Part shown: positions 38,293 through 46,934 of the stretch, one piece after another | How the letters are laid out: each line of letters begins with the position of its first letter | How positions within the stretch are numbered: position 1 is the stretch's first letter | NCBI GenBank assembly: GCA_963821755.1 | Contig: CAWGEX010000003.1 | Location: 682,001 to 746,000 of the forward strand | Length of the DNA stretch: 64,000 nucleotides | Direction of reading: 5' to 3' | Origin: Bog-473 sp963821755 | GTDB taxonomy: Bacteria > Actinomycetota > Acidimicrobiia > Acidimicrobiales > RAAP-2 | The notes under the pieces: model-generated | Seen by the model: only the letters and a program-made list of their open reading frames with translations | Told to the model about the DNA's origin: nothing | Database searches by the model: none | Program-made: the position numbers and the translations under genes

Positions 38293-39042
38293 CTACCCCT
38301 CAAACGCCGCCAGGACCGAATCGGCAATGTCGGCGTTGGTGTGGACGGCCTGGACATCGTCGTGATCGTCGATCGCTTCGAGCATGCGGAGTACCCGCTT
38401 GGCGTCGCCCTCATCGGGCAACGGCATCAGAGAGGTGGGCTCCAACGACAGGTCAACGGTGTCGGGCGTCATTCCGGCCTCGTCCAGTGAGTGGCGCACC
38501 GCCTCGAGGTCGGCCGGGGCACACGTGACGATCCAATGCTCGCCGTTGTTCGAGAGGTTCTCCGCTCCCCCCTCCATGGCGACCTCCATGACCTTCTCCT
38601 CGTCGAACGTCAGGGGAACGGCCACGATGCCCTTGCGCTCGAATTGCCAACTCACCGCGCCCGGCTCGGCCATGGAGCCACCGCTGCGACTGAAGAGGTT
38701 GCGAATCTCGGCACCGGTGCGGTTGCGGTTGTCGGTCAGTGTTTCGACGATGACGGCCACGCCACCGGGGGCGTAGCCCTCGTAGTTGATGGCCTCGTAC
38801 CGCACACCCTCGAGTTCGCCGGTGCCGCGTTTGATCGCCTTCTCAATGGTGTCGAGCGGGACGGAGACGCTCCGGGCCTTTTGGTACATGGAGCGGAGGG
38901 TGGCGTTGGAGTCCATATCGCCACCTCCCTCCCGGGCGGCCACCTCGACCTGGCGAATGCACTTGGCGAACACCTTGGCCCGGGCCTTGTCTTGCGCTCC
39001 CTTGCGATACTTCGTCGTCGCCCACTTCGAGTGACCCGACAT
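38293..39042 (-). CDS. yebC: YebC/TACO1 family protein
   Basis: From the ATG at 39042 the product is 249 residues and begins MSGHSKWATTKYRKGAQD, the family hallmark. GVAVIVETLTDNRNRTGAEIR and the C-terminal VQAVHTNADI also fit. Members are described as transcription regulators, and newer work links the family to translation of difficult sequences such as proline-rich stretches. A GGGAGG lies just before the start, and a TACAAT on the minus strand (39070-39075) may be the -10. The frame extends to 39210, but that extension is not conserved in kind. Confidence 0.93.
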   Translation of the reverse strand: MSGHSKWATTKYRKGAQDKARAKVFAKCIRQVEVAAREGGGDMDSNATLRSMYQKARSVSVPLDTIEKAIKRGTGELEGVRYEAINYEGYAPGGVAVIVETLTDNRNRTGAEIRNLFSRSGGSMAEPGAVSWQFERKGIVAVPLTFDEEKVMEVAMEGGAENLSNNGEHWIVTCAPADLEAVRHSLDEAGMTPDTVDLSLEPTSLMPLPDEGDAKRVLRMLEAIDDHDDVQAVHTNADIADSVLAAFEG

Positions 39043-39283
39043 GTTCCTCCCTCGGAGACTGGGAGGCTGATTGTATCGGGACGGATCGCATTCGAAGATT
39101 TCTCCTGGTCTCGTACGTCTCGCACGCTCGCACGTCGGCCATGTCGGCGAATCTGGGTCCCACCGATGAATTCGGGTGTCCTGGCCCGTCTTCTCCTCTG
39201 AGCGTCCCATGCGCTACCTACGCGCTTCGGATCACGCCGCGTCTGGTGTGGCCGGGCCCGGACCGGTTGAGAAAGGACTAGCC

Positions 39284-39742
39284 GTGCCATTGACGATCAA
39301 CGAGACGCAGGCTGTGGCCGAAATACGACGCGTGCTGGATAGCCGGCTCGCTGCCCTGCGCAGTAGGGACGCCGAGCGTTTCGCCGTCCACTATGCAACC
39401 GACGTCGTCAAGTTCGACCTGGCCCCCCCACTGGCACGTACCGGACCCGATGTGCGTGACGTGGCCGGCTGGGACTCATGGTTTGCCACCTGGTCCGGCC
39501 CGATCTGGCAGGAGATCCTCGAATTTGCAGCGACGGTGGCCGCGGAGGCGGGCATCGCCTATTGCCACGGTCTGGTCAACCTGCGGGGCGAGAAGATCGG
39601 CGAAGGCACGATCGATATGTGGTTCCGCTCCACCTGGTGCCTGGGCCGCATCGACGGCCGATGGAGGATCACCCACGAACACAATTCGACGCCGTTCTAC
39701 ATGGACGGTACCTATCGGGCCGCCACGGACCTGGTTCCATGA
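39284..39742 (+). CDS. SnoaL/NTF2-like protein
   Basis: The GTG at 39284, preceded by GAGAAAGGA, gives 152 residues. The sequence shows RVLDSRLAALRSRDAERFAVHYATDVVKFDLAPP near the start and the late WRITHEHNSTPF strand. This is the cone-shaped SnoaL-like / ketosteroid-isomerase-like fold common in small hydrolases and binding proteins. The active role is unknown. It precedes an ECF sigma gene by 21 bases, and that sigma factor itself ends in a SnoaL-like domain. Confidence 0.82.
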   Translation: MPLTINETQAVAEIRRVLDSRLAALRSRDAERFAVHYATDVVKFDLAPPLARTGPDVRDVAGWDSWFATWSGPIWQEILEFAATVAAEAGIAYCHGLVNLRGEKIGEGTIDMWFRSTWCLGRIDGRWRITHEHNSTPFYMDGTYRAATDLVP

Positions 39743-39762
39743 GAAGGAGAGGTCGATAGCAT

Positions 39763-40779
39763 TTGAGCGTGACCACATCGCCCCCTGTTATCGATCTGGA
39801 AGCCGACGACGAGATCGAGCGGCACCGTCGCGAGATCACACGCTACTGCTACCGAATGTTGGGATCGGTCTTCGATGCCGACGAAGCGGCCCAGGAAACC
39901 ATGGTTCGGGCCTGGCGATCCCGGTCCGGATTCGAAGGACGTAGTTCGTTGCGGACCTGGCTCTACCGGATCGCCACCAATATCTGCCTGGACGCGCTGC
40001 GGAGTCAGCAGCGGCGAGCCCGCCCGATGGACCTTGGACCGTCATCGCCGGCCGAGGAGAGGTTCCTCGGCCCAATGGACACCGACCAACCCTGGGTGCT
40101 TCCCATGCCCGACACCCACTGTTTCTCCGACGGAGACCCCGAAGCATCACTCCTGGAGAGGGAGTCCATCCGCCTGGCCTTTGTGGCCGCACTCCAACAC
40201 CTCCCGGCCCGGCAGAGGGCCGTCCTGATCCTTGCCGACGTGCTCCGCTGGTCCGCCCGCGAGGTGGCGCAATTGCTCGACACCACGGTGGCTTCGGTCA
40301 ACAGCGCCCTGCAGCGAGCGCGCGCCACCCTTGAAGCCTGCGACTTCGAACTCCATCCCGCGTCGGGCGCACTCGGGACAGGCGCCCTCGACGCAGCAGA
40401 GAACGATCTGCTGGATCAGTATGTCGACGCCTTCGAGCAGTACGACGTGACCCGCCTGGCTCTGCTCCTGCGCGACGACGTGATCCAATCGATGCCGCCG
40501 TTTGCCATGTGGCTGGAGGGGCCCGACCAGATCGCCCGCTGGATGCTCGGCCCCGGCTTCGAGTGCCAGGGCTCGCGCCTGCTGGCCACGGCGGCCAACG
40601 GGGGCGCCGCTTTCGGGCAGTACCGCCGAGCCGAAACGTTCGGCCAGACCGGCGGTGGCCATCTGGCGTGGGCCCTCCAGGTGATCGAGGTGTCGGACGG
40701 CGCCATTTCGGGGATCCACTCCTTCCTCGACACAGATCTCTTCGCCGCCTTCGACTTGCCGCCTCGCCTCGATCCGTGA
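39763..40779 (+). CDS. ECF sigma factor with C-terminal SnoaL-like domain (SigG / TIGR02960 type)
   Basis: The TTG at 39763, with AAGGAGAGG about ten bases upstream, gives 338 residues. GTG at 39769 is an alternative. Region 2 has YCYRMLGSVFDADEAAQETMVRAWR and FEGRSSLRTWLYRIATNICLDAL. Region 4 has LQHLPARQRAVLILADVLRWSAREVAQLLDTTVASVNSALQRAR. Residues about 210-330 form a SnoaL-like extension (DQYVDAFEQYDVTRLALLLRDD), as in ECF groups regulated without an anti-sigma factor. No anti-sigma gene is nearby, which fits. It lies between the SnoaL and DUF899 genes, its likely operon partners. Confidence 0.88.
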   Translation: MSVTTSPPVIDLEADDEIERHRREITRYCYRMLGSVFDADEAAQETMVRAWRSRSGFEGRSSLRTWLYRIATNICLDALRSQQRRARPMDLGPSSPAEERFLGPMDTDQPWVLPMPDTHCFSDGDPEASLLERESIRLAFVAALQHLPARQRAVLILADVLRWSAREVAQLLDTTVASVNSALQRARATLEACDFELHPASGALGTGALDAAENDLLDQYVDAFEQYDVTRLALLLRDDVIQSMPPFAMWLEGPDQIARWMLGPGFECQGSRLLATAANGGAAFGQYRRAETFGQTGGGHLAWALQVIEVSDGAISGIHSFLDTDLFAAFDLPPRLDP

Positions 40780-40904
40780 GCGGTGATCCCGGGCCGACTC
40801 GATCCCCGGGTCGGGCCCGACCCACTCGCCGCTCGTCCTTCGCACGGGGCCCCGAAGAGACCGTTCGCAAGAACCATGATCGTCATCGAAAGGGAGCAAT
40901 CGAC

Positions 40905-41660
40905 ATGAACCTGCCCGAAATCGCCTCACCGGAGGAATGGCGCGCCGCCCGTATCGCCCTCCTCACACGAGAGAAGGAGGTCACCCGCCTCCGTGACGAG
41001 CTCAGTGCCGACCGACGGCGGTTGCCCATGGTGCTGATCGACAAGCCCTATACCTTCGAGGGTCCGCAGGGGACAGTCGGCCTGATCGACATGTTCGAGG
41101 CACGACACCAGCTGATCGTCCAACATTTCATGTTCGCTCCTGACTGGGAGGACGGGTGCCCCAGCTGCACCGCCGGGGCGGACGAGATGTCGAACGGGCT
41201 CTTCGAACATCTCAGCGCCCGCGACACGAGCTTCGCCGCCATCGCCAGGGCGCCCTTGGCCAAACTCGAGACGTACAAGGCCAAGAGGGGCTGGACGTTT
41301 CCCTGGTATTCGTCATACGGCTCCGACTTCAACTACGACTTCCACGTCACGATCGACGAGTCGGTCACTCCGCTCGAGATCAACTTCCGGTCACGCCAAG
41401 AGTGGGAACGCCCGGAGCACGCCAAGTCGCACTGGCTCCTCGAACAGGAGCAGCCCTTCGAGAACCCGGGCGTCAGTTGCTTCCTGCGAGACGGAGACCG
41501 GGTCTTCCACACCTACTTCACGACCGGCCGGGGCGCCGAATGGACCGGCGGCGCCTATGCCTTCCTCGATCTGACCGGACTCGGCCGGCAGGAGCAGTGG
41601 GAAGAGCCCAAAGGCCGGGCCGACATCGAGCGGGAAGCCGTGCCGAACTTCGAGAACTGA
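40905..41660 (+). CDS. DUF899 family thioredoxin-like protein
   Basis: From the ATG at 40905 the product is 251 residues. It has LPMVLIDKPYTFEGPQGTVGL, then APDWEDGCPSCTAGADEM with the CxxC pair, RAPLAKLETYKAKRGWTFPWYSS and GSDFNYDFHVT, all DUF899 signatures. It is predicted to be a dithiol-disulfide type protein of the thioredoxin superfamily. Its substrate is unknown. It lies 125 bases after the sigma gene on the same strand. Confidence 0.87.
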   Translation: MNLPEIASPEEWRAARIALLTREKEVTRLRDELSADRRRLPMVLIDKPYTFEGPQGTVGLIDMFEARHQLIVQHFMFAPDWEDGCPSCTAGADEMSNGLFEHLSARDTSFAAIARAPLAKLETYKAKRGWTFPWYSSYGSDFNYDFHVTIDESVTPLEINFRSRQEWERPEHAKSHWLLEQEQPFENPGVSCFLRDGDRVFHTYFTTGRGAEWTGGAYAFLDLTGLGRQEQWEEPKGRADIEREAVPNFEN

Positions 41661-41675
41661 CAATCGACCGCACTG

Positions 41676-41708
41676 CCGCGAACTGGCGGCGAACCGGCGG
41701 CGAACTGG
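41676..41708. repeat. Three imperfect 11-bp tandem repeats in a convergent gap
   Basis: Three units of the type cggcgaactgg stand head to tail between the DUF899 and TetR genes. They differ at one or two positions. No function is evident. Confidence 0.5.
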
Positions 41709-41724
41709 CGCGATTTGTTTCCGC

Positions 41725-42369
41725 TCAGCTGGCACCAGATGGACGGGTGGCTGCGCTCAGGACAGCTTCGACATCTGCCGCCACCAGGTCGAGCCCGGCC
41801 TCACCGGTCTGCAGCGTGGCCATCAGCAACGAGATCACGATGACGACCAGGCCGTTGGCCATCTGCACCGGATCAACGTCCCGGCGCACCTGTCCGGACA
41901 CTTGATGGGACCGCATGAGTTCGGCGACGCCCTTGCGCAGTTCGGCCAGAGCGGGAATATCGAGCAGGCGCATCGTGAACTCAGGTTCCAGACCTGAAAC
42001 GATGCGACGAGCCAGCGGGTGCTCGTCCATGCGGGTGACCAGACTGCGCATCATGGTGTGGCCCCAGTGCTCGGGGGCCAACTCAATCGCCACCAGCGAC
42101 ACGGCATCACGGATGAGATCGGCCACGTCCTCATCCACCGCAGCCACGAACAACGCTTCCTTGCTGGCGAAGTACGGGTACGACGCCGTGGTCGAGAGCC
42201 CGGCATCCCGACAGATGTCGGCCACTGACGTACCTCGATACCCCTCTCGGGCAAACCGAACGATCCCGGCGGCGATCAGGCCCTGGCGGGTCCGGTCGCC
42301 CTTGGTCGGAGTAGCCGGAGAGTCGGAGTGCTCGGAGTGGTCACGCCGCCACCGCAGGGGCCGGGTCAT
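41725..42369 (-). CDS. TetR family transcriptional regulator
   Basis: The ATG at 42369 gives 214 residues and overlaps the end of the diiron gene by 29 bases. The N-terminal helix-turn-helix is TRQGLIAAGIVRFAREGYRGTSVADICRDAGLSTTASYPYFASKEALF, given here only by its ends TRQGLIAAG and YFASKEALF (about 21-68). The C-terminal ligand domain has a tetracyclin-type helical pattern and no family call. It probably controls the diiron oxygenase operon it belongs to and the divergent monooxygenase operon, as is usual for such layouts. The ligand is likely a hydrophobic substrate. Confidence 0.85.
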   Translation of the reverse strand: MTRPLRWRRDHSEHSDSPATPTKGDRTRQGLIAAGIVRFAREGYRGTSVADICRDAGLSTTASYPYFASKEALFVAAVDEDVADLIRDAVSLVAIELAPEHWGHTMMRSLVTRMDEHPLARRIVSGLEPEFTMRLLDIPALAELRKGVAELMRSHQVSGQVRRDVDPVQMANGLVVIVISLLMATLQTGEAGLDLVAADVEAVLSAATRPSGAS

Positions 42370-43339
42370 TGCCGTGGCGGTCCATCCCGGTGGCCCGACG
42401 CCACCCCGCCGGAATGCGGCCGGCCCGGAAGACGCCGGCCTCGACCAGTTGGGCGAGGAGCGGGCGCAGGGCCTGGTGCCGCAACGCGGTGCGACCGGCC
42501 GAGCGGTTGACCGCCTGCCACGTCTTCCAGGTGGGCAACCCAATGGTGCCGTACACGCCCGGATGGACGATGGTGTCGAACATCCCGATGGCGATGTGCG
42601 AGCCGAGGTGGCGCACCAGAAAGCGTTCGAGCGGGCCGGCCTTGGCCCATTGTTCGGGGAAGAGCATGCGGGCAAACGCGAGGTGACGGGCTTCCTCCTG
42701 CCGGTGGTACTTGCTCACGCTCTTGATCATCGGATCGCTGTCGGGGTGCTCCGAGGCCAGCTTCTGCATGAGATCGGGCACCTCCTCGCCGCTCAGGACC
42801 AGCAGGCAGAAGAGCGCCGGCATCGATGTCAGGACCGGTATCACGATGTGTTGGAGCACCCGGAAGATCGGGTGGTCGAGCGGGTTCGTCGCGACTGGCC
42901 GGATCTGTTGGAGCAGGCGCACGAAGAGGCGGGAGTGGCGGGTCTCCTCGCCCATCTCGTGGAGGAGGTAGGTCACCCGGGGGTCGGTGAGGTCTCTGGT
43001 GCTGACGATCTCGACGGAGAATCCAGCCATCAGGACCGACTCGAAGCGGACGCCGGTGGCCACGATGGACCCGAACTCCTCTCGAGAAAGGGTTCGCTTC
43101 TGCTCCGGCGAGAGCGAGGCCAGGAGCTCGGGCAGGCCGGCGATGGAGAGGAGCTCATCGGGGAGGACCTGACCGTCGCCAACCTCGCCCGGGACATCGA
43201 CATCGGGCTCCAAGATACGGTTGAGCGACGCCGTCGAGAGCCGCTCGATGCGTTGGTCGACCGTCTTGGGGGCCGTCGTGGACGCTGGGGCTGCCTTGGT
43301 TGCCGGGGCTGACTTCGTCGCAGTTGCCATGCCTTCCAT
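42341..43339 (-). CDS. AurF-like diiron oxygenase
   Basis: This 332-residue protein may also start at the ATG at 43330. The first 25 residues are an Ala/Thr/Lys-rich leader. The helical core has two iron-binding motif pairs: FESVLMAGF followed by HEMGEETRHSRLF, and a glutamate helix followed by KYHRQEEARHLAFAR. These match the E...(D/E)ExxH pattern of p-aminobenzoate N-oxygenase (AurF) family proteins. Hydrophobic stretches (VLQHIVIPVLTSMPALFCLL) may bind substrate or membrane. The substrate is unknown. The divergent BVMO operon suggests a shared oxidative pathway. Confidence 0.82.
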   Translation of the reverse strand: MEGMATATKSAPATKAAPASTTAPKTVDQRIERLSTASLNRILEPDVDVPGEVGDGQVLPDELLSIAGLPELLASLSPEQKRTLSREEFGSIVATGVRFESVLMAGFSVEIVSTRDLTDPRVTYLLHEMGEETRHSRLFVRLLQQIRPVATNPLDHPIFRVLQHIVIPVLTSMPALFCLLVLSGEEVPDLMQKLASEHPDSDPMIKSVSKYHRQEEARHLAFARMLFPEQWAKAGPLERFLVRHLGSHIAIGMFDTIVHPGVYGTIGLPTWKTWQAVNRSAGRTALRHQALRPLLAQLVEAGVFRAGRIPAGWRRATGMDRHGNDPAPAVAA

Positions 43340-43357
43340 CTTTCAGGAAATAAGGGA

Positions 43358-43387
43358 TTGTGTCAAGAGCTGAAATCCATTTATAAT
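43358..43387 (+). promoter_or_regulatory. Likely leaderless promoter of the BVMO operon
   Basis: A perfect TATAAT at 43382-43387 is preceded 18 bases upstream by TTGTGT (43358-43363) as a possible -35. The A of the ATG at 43395 falls eight bases after the -10, which is the expected transcription start. This would give a leaderless mRNA, common in actinobacteria. The inverted repeat TTTCAG (43341-43346) / CTGAAA (43370-43375) spans the promoter and may be a regulator site. Confidence 0.6.
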
Positions 43388-43394
43388 GCGGGCC

Positions 43395-45053
43395 ATGACG
43401 AACTCGGCCGATGCGCTGCGCCCTCACCCGAACCGCCCTGACCCGGCGACGCCGTCGGACCTGCCCGCCCATGTGCCCATCGCCATCGTCGGCTCGGGGT
43501 TCTCGGGGCTCGGGTCGGCCATCGCGCTGGCCAATGAGGGGTTTGCACCAAGTGACGTGCTGATTCTGGAGCGGCGGTCGGGAGTCGGAGGGACCTGGTA
43601 CGACAACTCGTATCCCGGTTGCCGCTGCGATGTGCCCTCCAATCTCTATTCCTTCTCCTTTGCCCCCAACCCAAACTGGAGTGAGACGTTTTCGGGGCAG
43701 CCCGAGATCGAGCGTTACCTGCAGTCGACGGCGCGTCGTTATGGCGTGCTGGACCGGATCGCCTTCGACTCGGAGCTGAAGTCGGCCCGGTGGGATGGCG
43801 AGCGTTCGGTCTGGGAGTTGGATACGGCTCGGGGATCGCTCACGGCCGACGTGCTGATCAGTGGTGGTGGCGGCCTGTCCGAGCCGTCGATCCCCGACCT
43901 GACCGGGGCCGAGACATTCGCCGGCACGTCCTTCCATTCGGCCCAGTGGAACCACGAACACGACCTGGCCGGTCGGCGTGTGGCCATCATCGGCACCGGC
44001 GCCTCCACCATTCAGTTCCTGCCCCACGTGCAGCGGGAGGCTGGGCACGTCACCCTCTTCCAGCGGACGCCGCCGTGGGTCTTTCCCCACCGCAACCGGC
44101 CCACCCGCGGCTACGAACGGCTGGCGTTCCGGGTGCTGCCCTGGACGCAACGATTCTCGCGGGCCCGCAACTACTGGATGGGCGAGTTCCTGTTGGGTTC
44201 CATGCTGATCCACAACAGCCCGATGTTGAAACGGCTGGAACGGCTGGCTCGACGCTACCTGGCTCGGCAGGTGGCCGATCCGGAATTGCGGGCCAAGCTG
44301 ACCCCGACCTACACGCCGGGGTGCAAGCGCTTACTCCAATCGAACGACTACTACCCCGCTCTGCAGCGGCCCAATGTCTCGCTTGAAGTCGAAAAGATCA
44401 TTGAGGTGGTGCCTTCGGGGGTGGTCACCGCCGACGGGGTCCTGCACGAGGTGGACACCATCATCTATGGCACCGGCTTCCGTATCACCAACAACCCCAT
44501 GGCCGAACGGGTGATCGGCACGGACGGGCGCACCCTCAAAGAGCACTGGGCGTCCGCGGGGGTCGGCATGTCGGCCTACTGCGGGGCCACCATCCCGGGC
44601 TTCCCGAACTTCTTCATGCTGGCCGGCCCCAACACGGGCATCGGTCACACCTCGCTGGTCGTGATGATCGAGGCGCAGATCGCCCACGTGACCGGAGCGC
44701 TGCGCGCGATGCGGCAGCGGCGGGGTACGGCGGCCGAGGTGCGGTCCGAGGTGGCGTCCCGTTGGGCTTCGGAGATCCAAGTGAAGGCGGCACCGACGGT
44801 GTGGAATTCGGGTGGGTGCTCGAGTTGGTATCTCGATGAGGCGGGCCGCAACACGACCCTGTGGCCCGACTACACCTTTCGCTTCGTGCGACGGACGCGG
44901 CAGTTTGATCCGGCGGACTACCTGATCACGGGGACGTATCGGGGCGGGGGTGCTGGCAACGGTGCTGCTGCCGGTGCTGGTCTTGCTGCCGGTGTTGATG
45001 CCGGCGGTGGCGGCGCGACGGGAGAGCCGTCCACCTCGGTATCGACGCCGTGA
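43395..45053 (+). CDS. Flavin-containing Baeyer-Villiger-type monooxygenase
   Basis: With the ATG at 43395 the product is 552 residues. A second ATG at 43386 overlaps the -10 and is less likely. The FAD motif is IAIVGSGFSGLGSAIAL, the NADPH motif is VAIIGTGASTIQFL, and the type I BVMO fingerprint is FAGTSFHSAQWN (FxGxxxHxxxW, Asn in place of the usual Pro/Asp). It would insert oxygen into ketones or oxidise soft nucleophiles. The C-terminal 30 residues are an Ala/Gly repeat of uncertain value. The stop overlaps the SDR start (GTGA). Confidence 0.9.
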   Translation: MTNSADALRPHPNRPDPATPSDLPAHVPIAIVGSGFSGLGSAIALANEGFAPSDVLILERRSGVGGTWYDNSYPGCRCDVPSNLYSFSFAPNPNWSETFSGQPEIERYLQSTARRYGVLDRIAFDSELKSARWDGERSVWELDTARGSLTADVLISGGGGLSEPSIPDLTGAETFAGTSFHSAQWNHEHDLAGRRVAIIGTGASTIQFLPHVQREAGHVTLFQRTPPWVFPHRNRPTRGYERLAFRVLPWTQRFSRARNYWMGEFLLGSMLIHNSPMLKRLERLARRYLARQVADPELRAKLTPTYTPGCKRLLQSNDYYPALQRPNVSLEVEKIIEVVPSGVVTADGVLHEVDTIIYGTGFRITNNPMAERVIGTDGRTLKEHWASAGVGMSAYCGATIPGFPNFFMLAGPNTGIGHTSLVVMIEAQIAHVTGALRAMRQRRGTAAEVRSEVASRWASEIQVKAAPTVWNSGGCSSWYLDEAGRNTTLWPDYTFRFVRRTRQFDPADYLITGTYRGGGAGNGAAAGAGLAAGVDAGGGGATGEPSTSVSTP

Positions 45054-45898
45054 AGCGGCGGCCCATCCTCTTTGAGACGGCTACCGCGCTGGTGACGGGC
45101 GCAGGGAGCGGTATCGGCCGGGCCACGGCCCACGCCTTGGCCGCCAGAGGTGCGACCGTGCTGTGCACCGACATTGACAAGGCCTCGGCTGAGAAGACGG
45201 CGGCCGAATGCGGTGAGCGCTCAAGTTCGAGGAGTCTGGGTGGTCTGGGCGGACATGAGGCCCACCACCTCAACGTGGCCGACCGGGCCGAGGTCGATGC
45301 CTTGGCCGCCGCCGTGGAAGACAGACACGGCGCACTGACCATTCTCGTGAACAACGCCGGCGTCGGGATGACCGGGCCGTACTCGGACATGACGTCGGAA
45401 GACTGGAGCTTCATCCGCTCCATCAATCTCGATGGCGTCATCAATTGTTGCTCGGCCTTCACGCCACCCATGCTGGCGGCGCACCGTGGCCACGTTGTCA
45501 ATATCTCCTCGGGGTTGGGCTTTACGCCCACGGCCTTGGAGTCCGCGTATGGCACCACCAAGGCGGCCGTACTCCACCTCTCCCAGTGCCTGCGGGCCGA
45601 CTGGGCGGCGCAAGGTGTCGGCGTGACCGCCATCTGCCCCGGCTTCATCGATACTCCCATTGCCGCGTCGACCCGGTTCACGGGCGGGCGAGAAGACCCC
45701 ACGCAGCGCGAGCGGCTCGTCCGGGGCTTCAAGAAGGGCCACCCCCCGGACATGGTGGGGCAGGCCGTTGTGACGGCGATCGCCGGAAACCGGGCCGTCG
45801 TCCCCGTCGGCGTCGAATCGGTCATCGGGTGGTACGCCCATCGCCTGCTGCCGGTTTCGGTTCAGCAGGCTTTGGCCCGGCTCAGTGGTCGTCGATAG
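45050..45898 (+). CDS. Short-chain dehydrogenase/reductase
   Basis: The GTG at 45050 gives 282 residues, coupled to the monooxygenase stop. It has the cofactor motif VTGAGSGIGRATAHAL, NNAGVG, catalytic Ser in VNISSGLG and YGTTK (YxxxK). The Asp in LCTDID after strand 2 suggests NAD rather than NADP. A short Ser/Gly/His insert follows (about 58-75). It would supply or remove the ketone of the monooxygenase step. The substrate is unknown. Confidence 0.88.
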   Translation: MKRRPILFETATALVTGAGSGIGRATAHALAARGATVLCTDIDKASAEKTAAECGERSSSRSLGGLGGHEAHHLNVADRAEVDALAAAVEDRHGALTILVNNAGVGMTGPYSDMTSEDWSFIRSINLDGVINCCSAFTPPMLAAHRGHVVNISSGLGFTPTALESAYGTTKAAVLHLSQCLRADWAAQGVGVTAICPGFIDTPIAASTRFTGGREDPTQRERLVRGFKKGHPPDMVGQAVVTAIAGNRAVVPVGVESVIGWYAHRLLPVSVQQALARLSGRR

Positions 45899-45902
45899 TC
45901 CC

Positions 45903-46898
45903 ATGATGAGAGCCGTGCCTTCATCGCGTCATCGCCGTCTTATCGTCCTGGGTACCGCGGCGGCCGTTACCGCCGCCGGTGCCGTCGCCTACCGGCGCGC
46001 CCAGTCCGGCCGTCCAACCGGGACGGAGATCGGAGCTGGAGCCGATGGGTTCGAGGATCTGGGCTGGGCCGAGCTCGAACCACCGGGCGAGATCGCCATC
46101 CCGACGGCCGACGGTGCTCGCCTGACTGCGTGGGACGTCGGGACCGGCCCAACCGTGGTGCTCCCCCACGGCTGGGCCGCGAGCCACGCTGTGTGGATCC
46201 CTGTCGCCCGCCGGCTGGTCCAGTCCGGCCACCGGGTCGTGCTCTACGACCAGCGCGGACACGGTGCATCGACCCGGGGGACCTCCCCGCTCGACACCGT
46301 CACGCTGGCCCGCGACCTCGCCCTCGTCCTGGAGGCCCGAGACGTCGCCGATGCGATCCTGGCCGGTCATTCCATGGGTGGCATGACCGTCATGGCCCTG
46401 GCCACGTTCCAGCCCGAGGTGCTCAACCAACGGGGCCGGGCCGTTGTGCTGGTGGCCACCGCCGCGGCCGACACCAGCTGGCGACTGCCTCAATCCGACC
46501 GCATGGCCGCTCGCCTCATGGGCTCGCCTCATCTCTCGCGGACTATGCGCACGGCCAATGGTCTTCGCTTCGTACGGAGCGCGTTCGGTGTCGATCCTGT
46601 GTTGGCCCAGATGGATCTGACCCGCACGTTGTTCGCCGACTGCGATCCGGGTGTACGCGCCGGTTACGTGAAGTCCATGAGCGCGATGAATCTGCTCGAG
46701 GGCATCGCCACGATCACGGTACCGACGACGGTCGTCGTCGGTTCGCGCGATCGGCTCACCCCGCCGGCTCGGTCTCACACCTTGGTCGACACCATCCCCG
46801 GGGCGCGACTGGTCACCGTGCCGGATCGAGGGCACATGGTGCCTCTCGAGGATCCAGATGCCGTGGCCGACGAGATAGTCCGCGCCGCCAAGGGATGA
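45903..46898 (+). CDS. Alpha/beta hydrolase
   Basis: The ATG at 45903 gives 331 residues. The in-frame GTG at 45885 lies inside the SDR gene. A hydrophobic N-terminal helix (LIVLGTAAAVTAAGAVAY) suggests a membrane anchor or export signal. The fold shows VVLPHGWAASHAVW, YDQRGHGAS, nucleophile elbow AGHSMGGM, acid in VVGSRDRLTPP and histidine in PDRGHMVPLEDP. It would open the ester or lactone made by a Baeyer-Villiger step, an inference from operon order. Confidence 0.86.
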   Translation: MMRAVPSSRHRRLIVLGTAAAVTAAGAVAYRRAQSGRPTGTEIGAGADGFEDLGWAELEPPGEIAIPTADGARLTAWDVGTGPTVVLPHGWAASHAVWIPVARRLVQSGHRVVLYDQRGHGASTRGTSPLDTVTLARDLALVLEARDVADAILAGHSMGGMTVMALATFQPEVLNQRGRAVVLVATAAADTSWRLPQSDRMAARLMGSPHLSRTMRTANGLRFVRSAFGVDPVLAQMDLTRTLFADCDPGVRAGYVKSMSAMNLLEGIATITVPTTVVVGSRDRLTPPARSHTLVDTIPGARLVTVPDRGHMVPLEDPDAVADEIVRAAKG

Positions 46899-46934
46899 GG
46901 CTGGACTCCAGCGCACGCGCGAGAAAGGAAGGCG

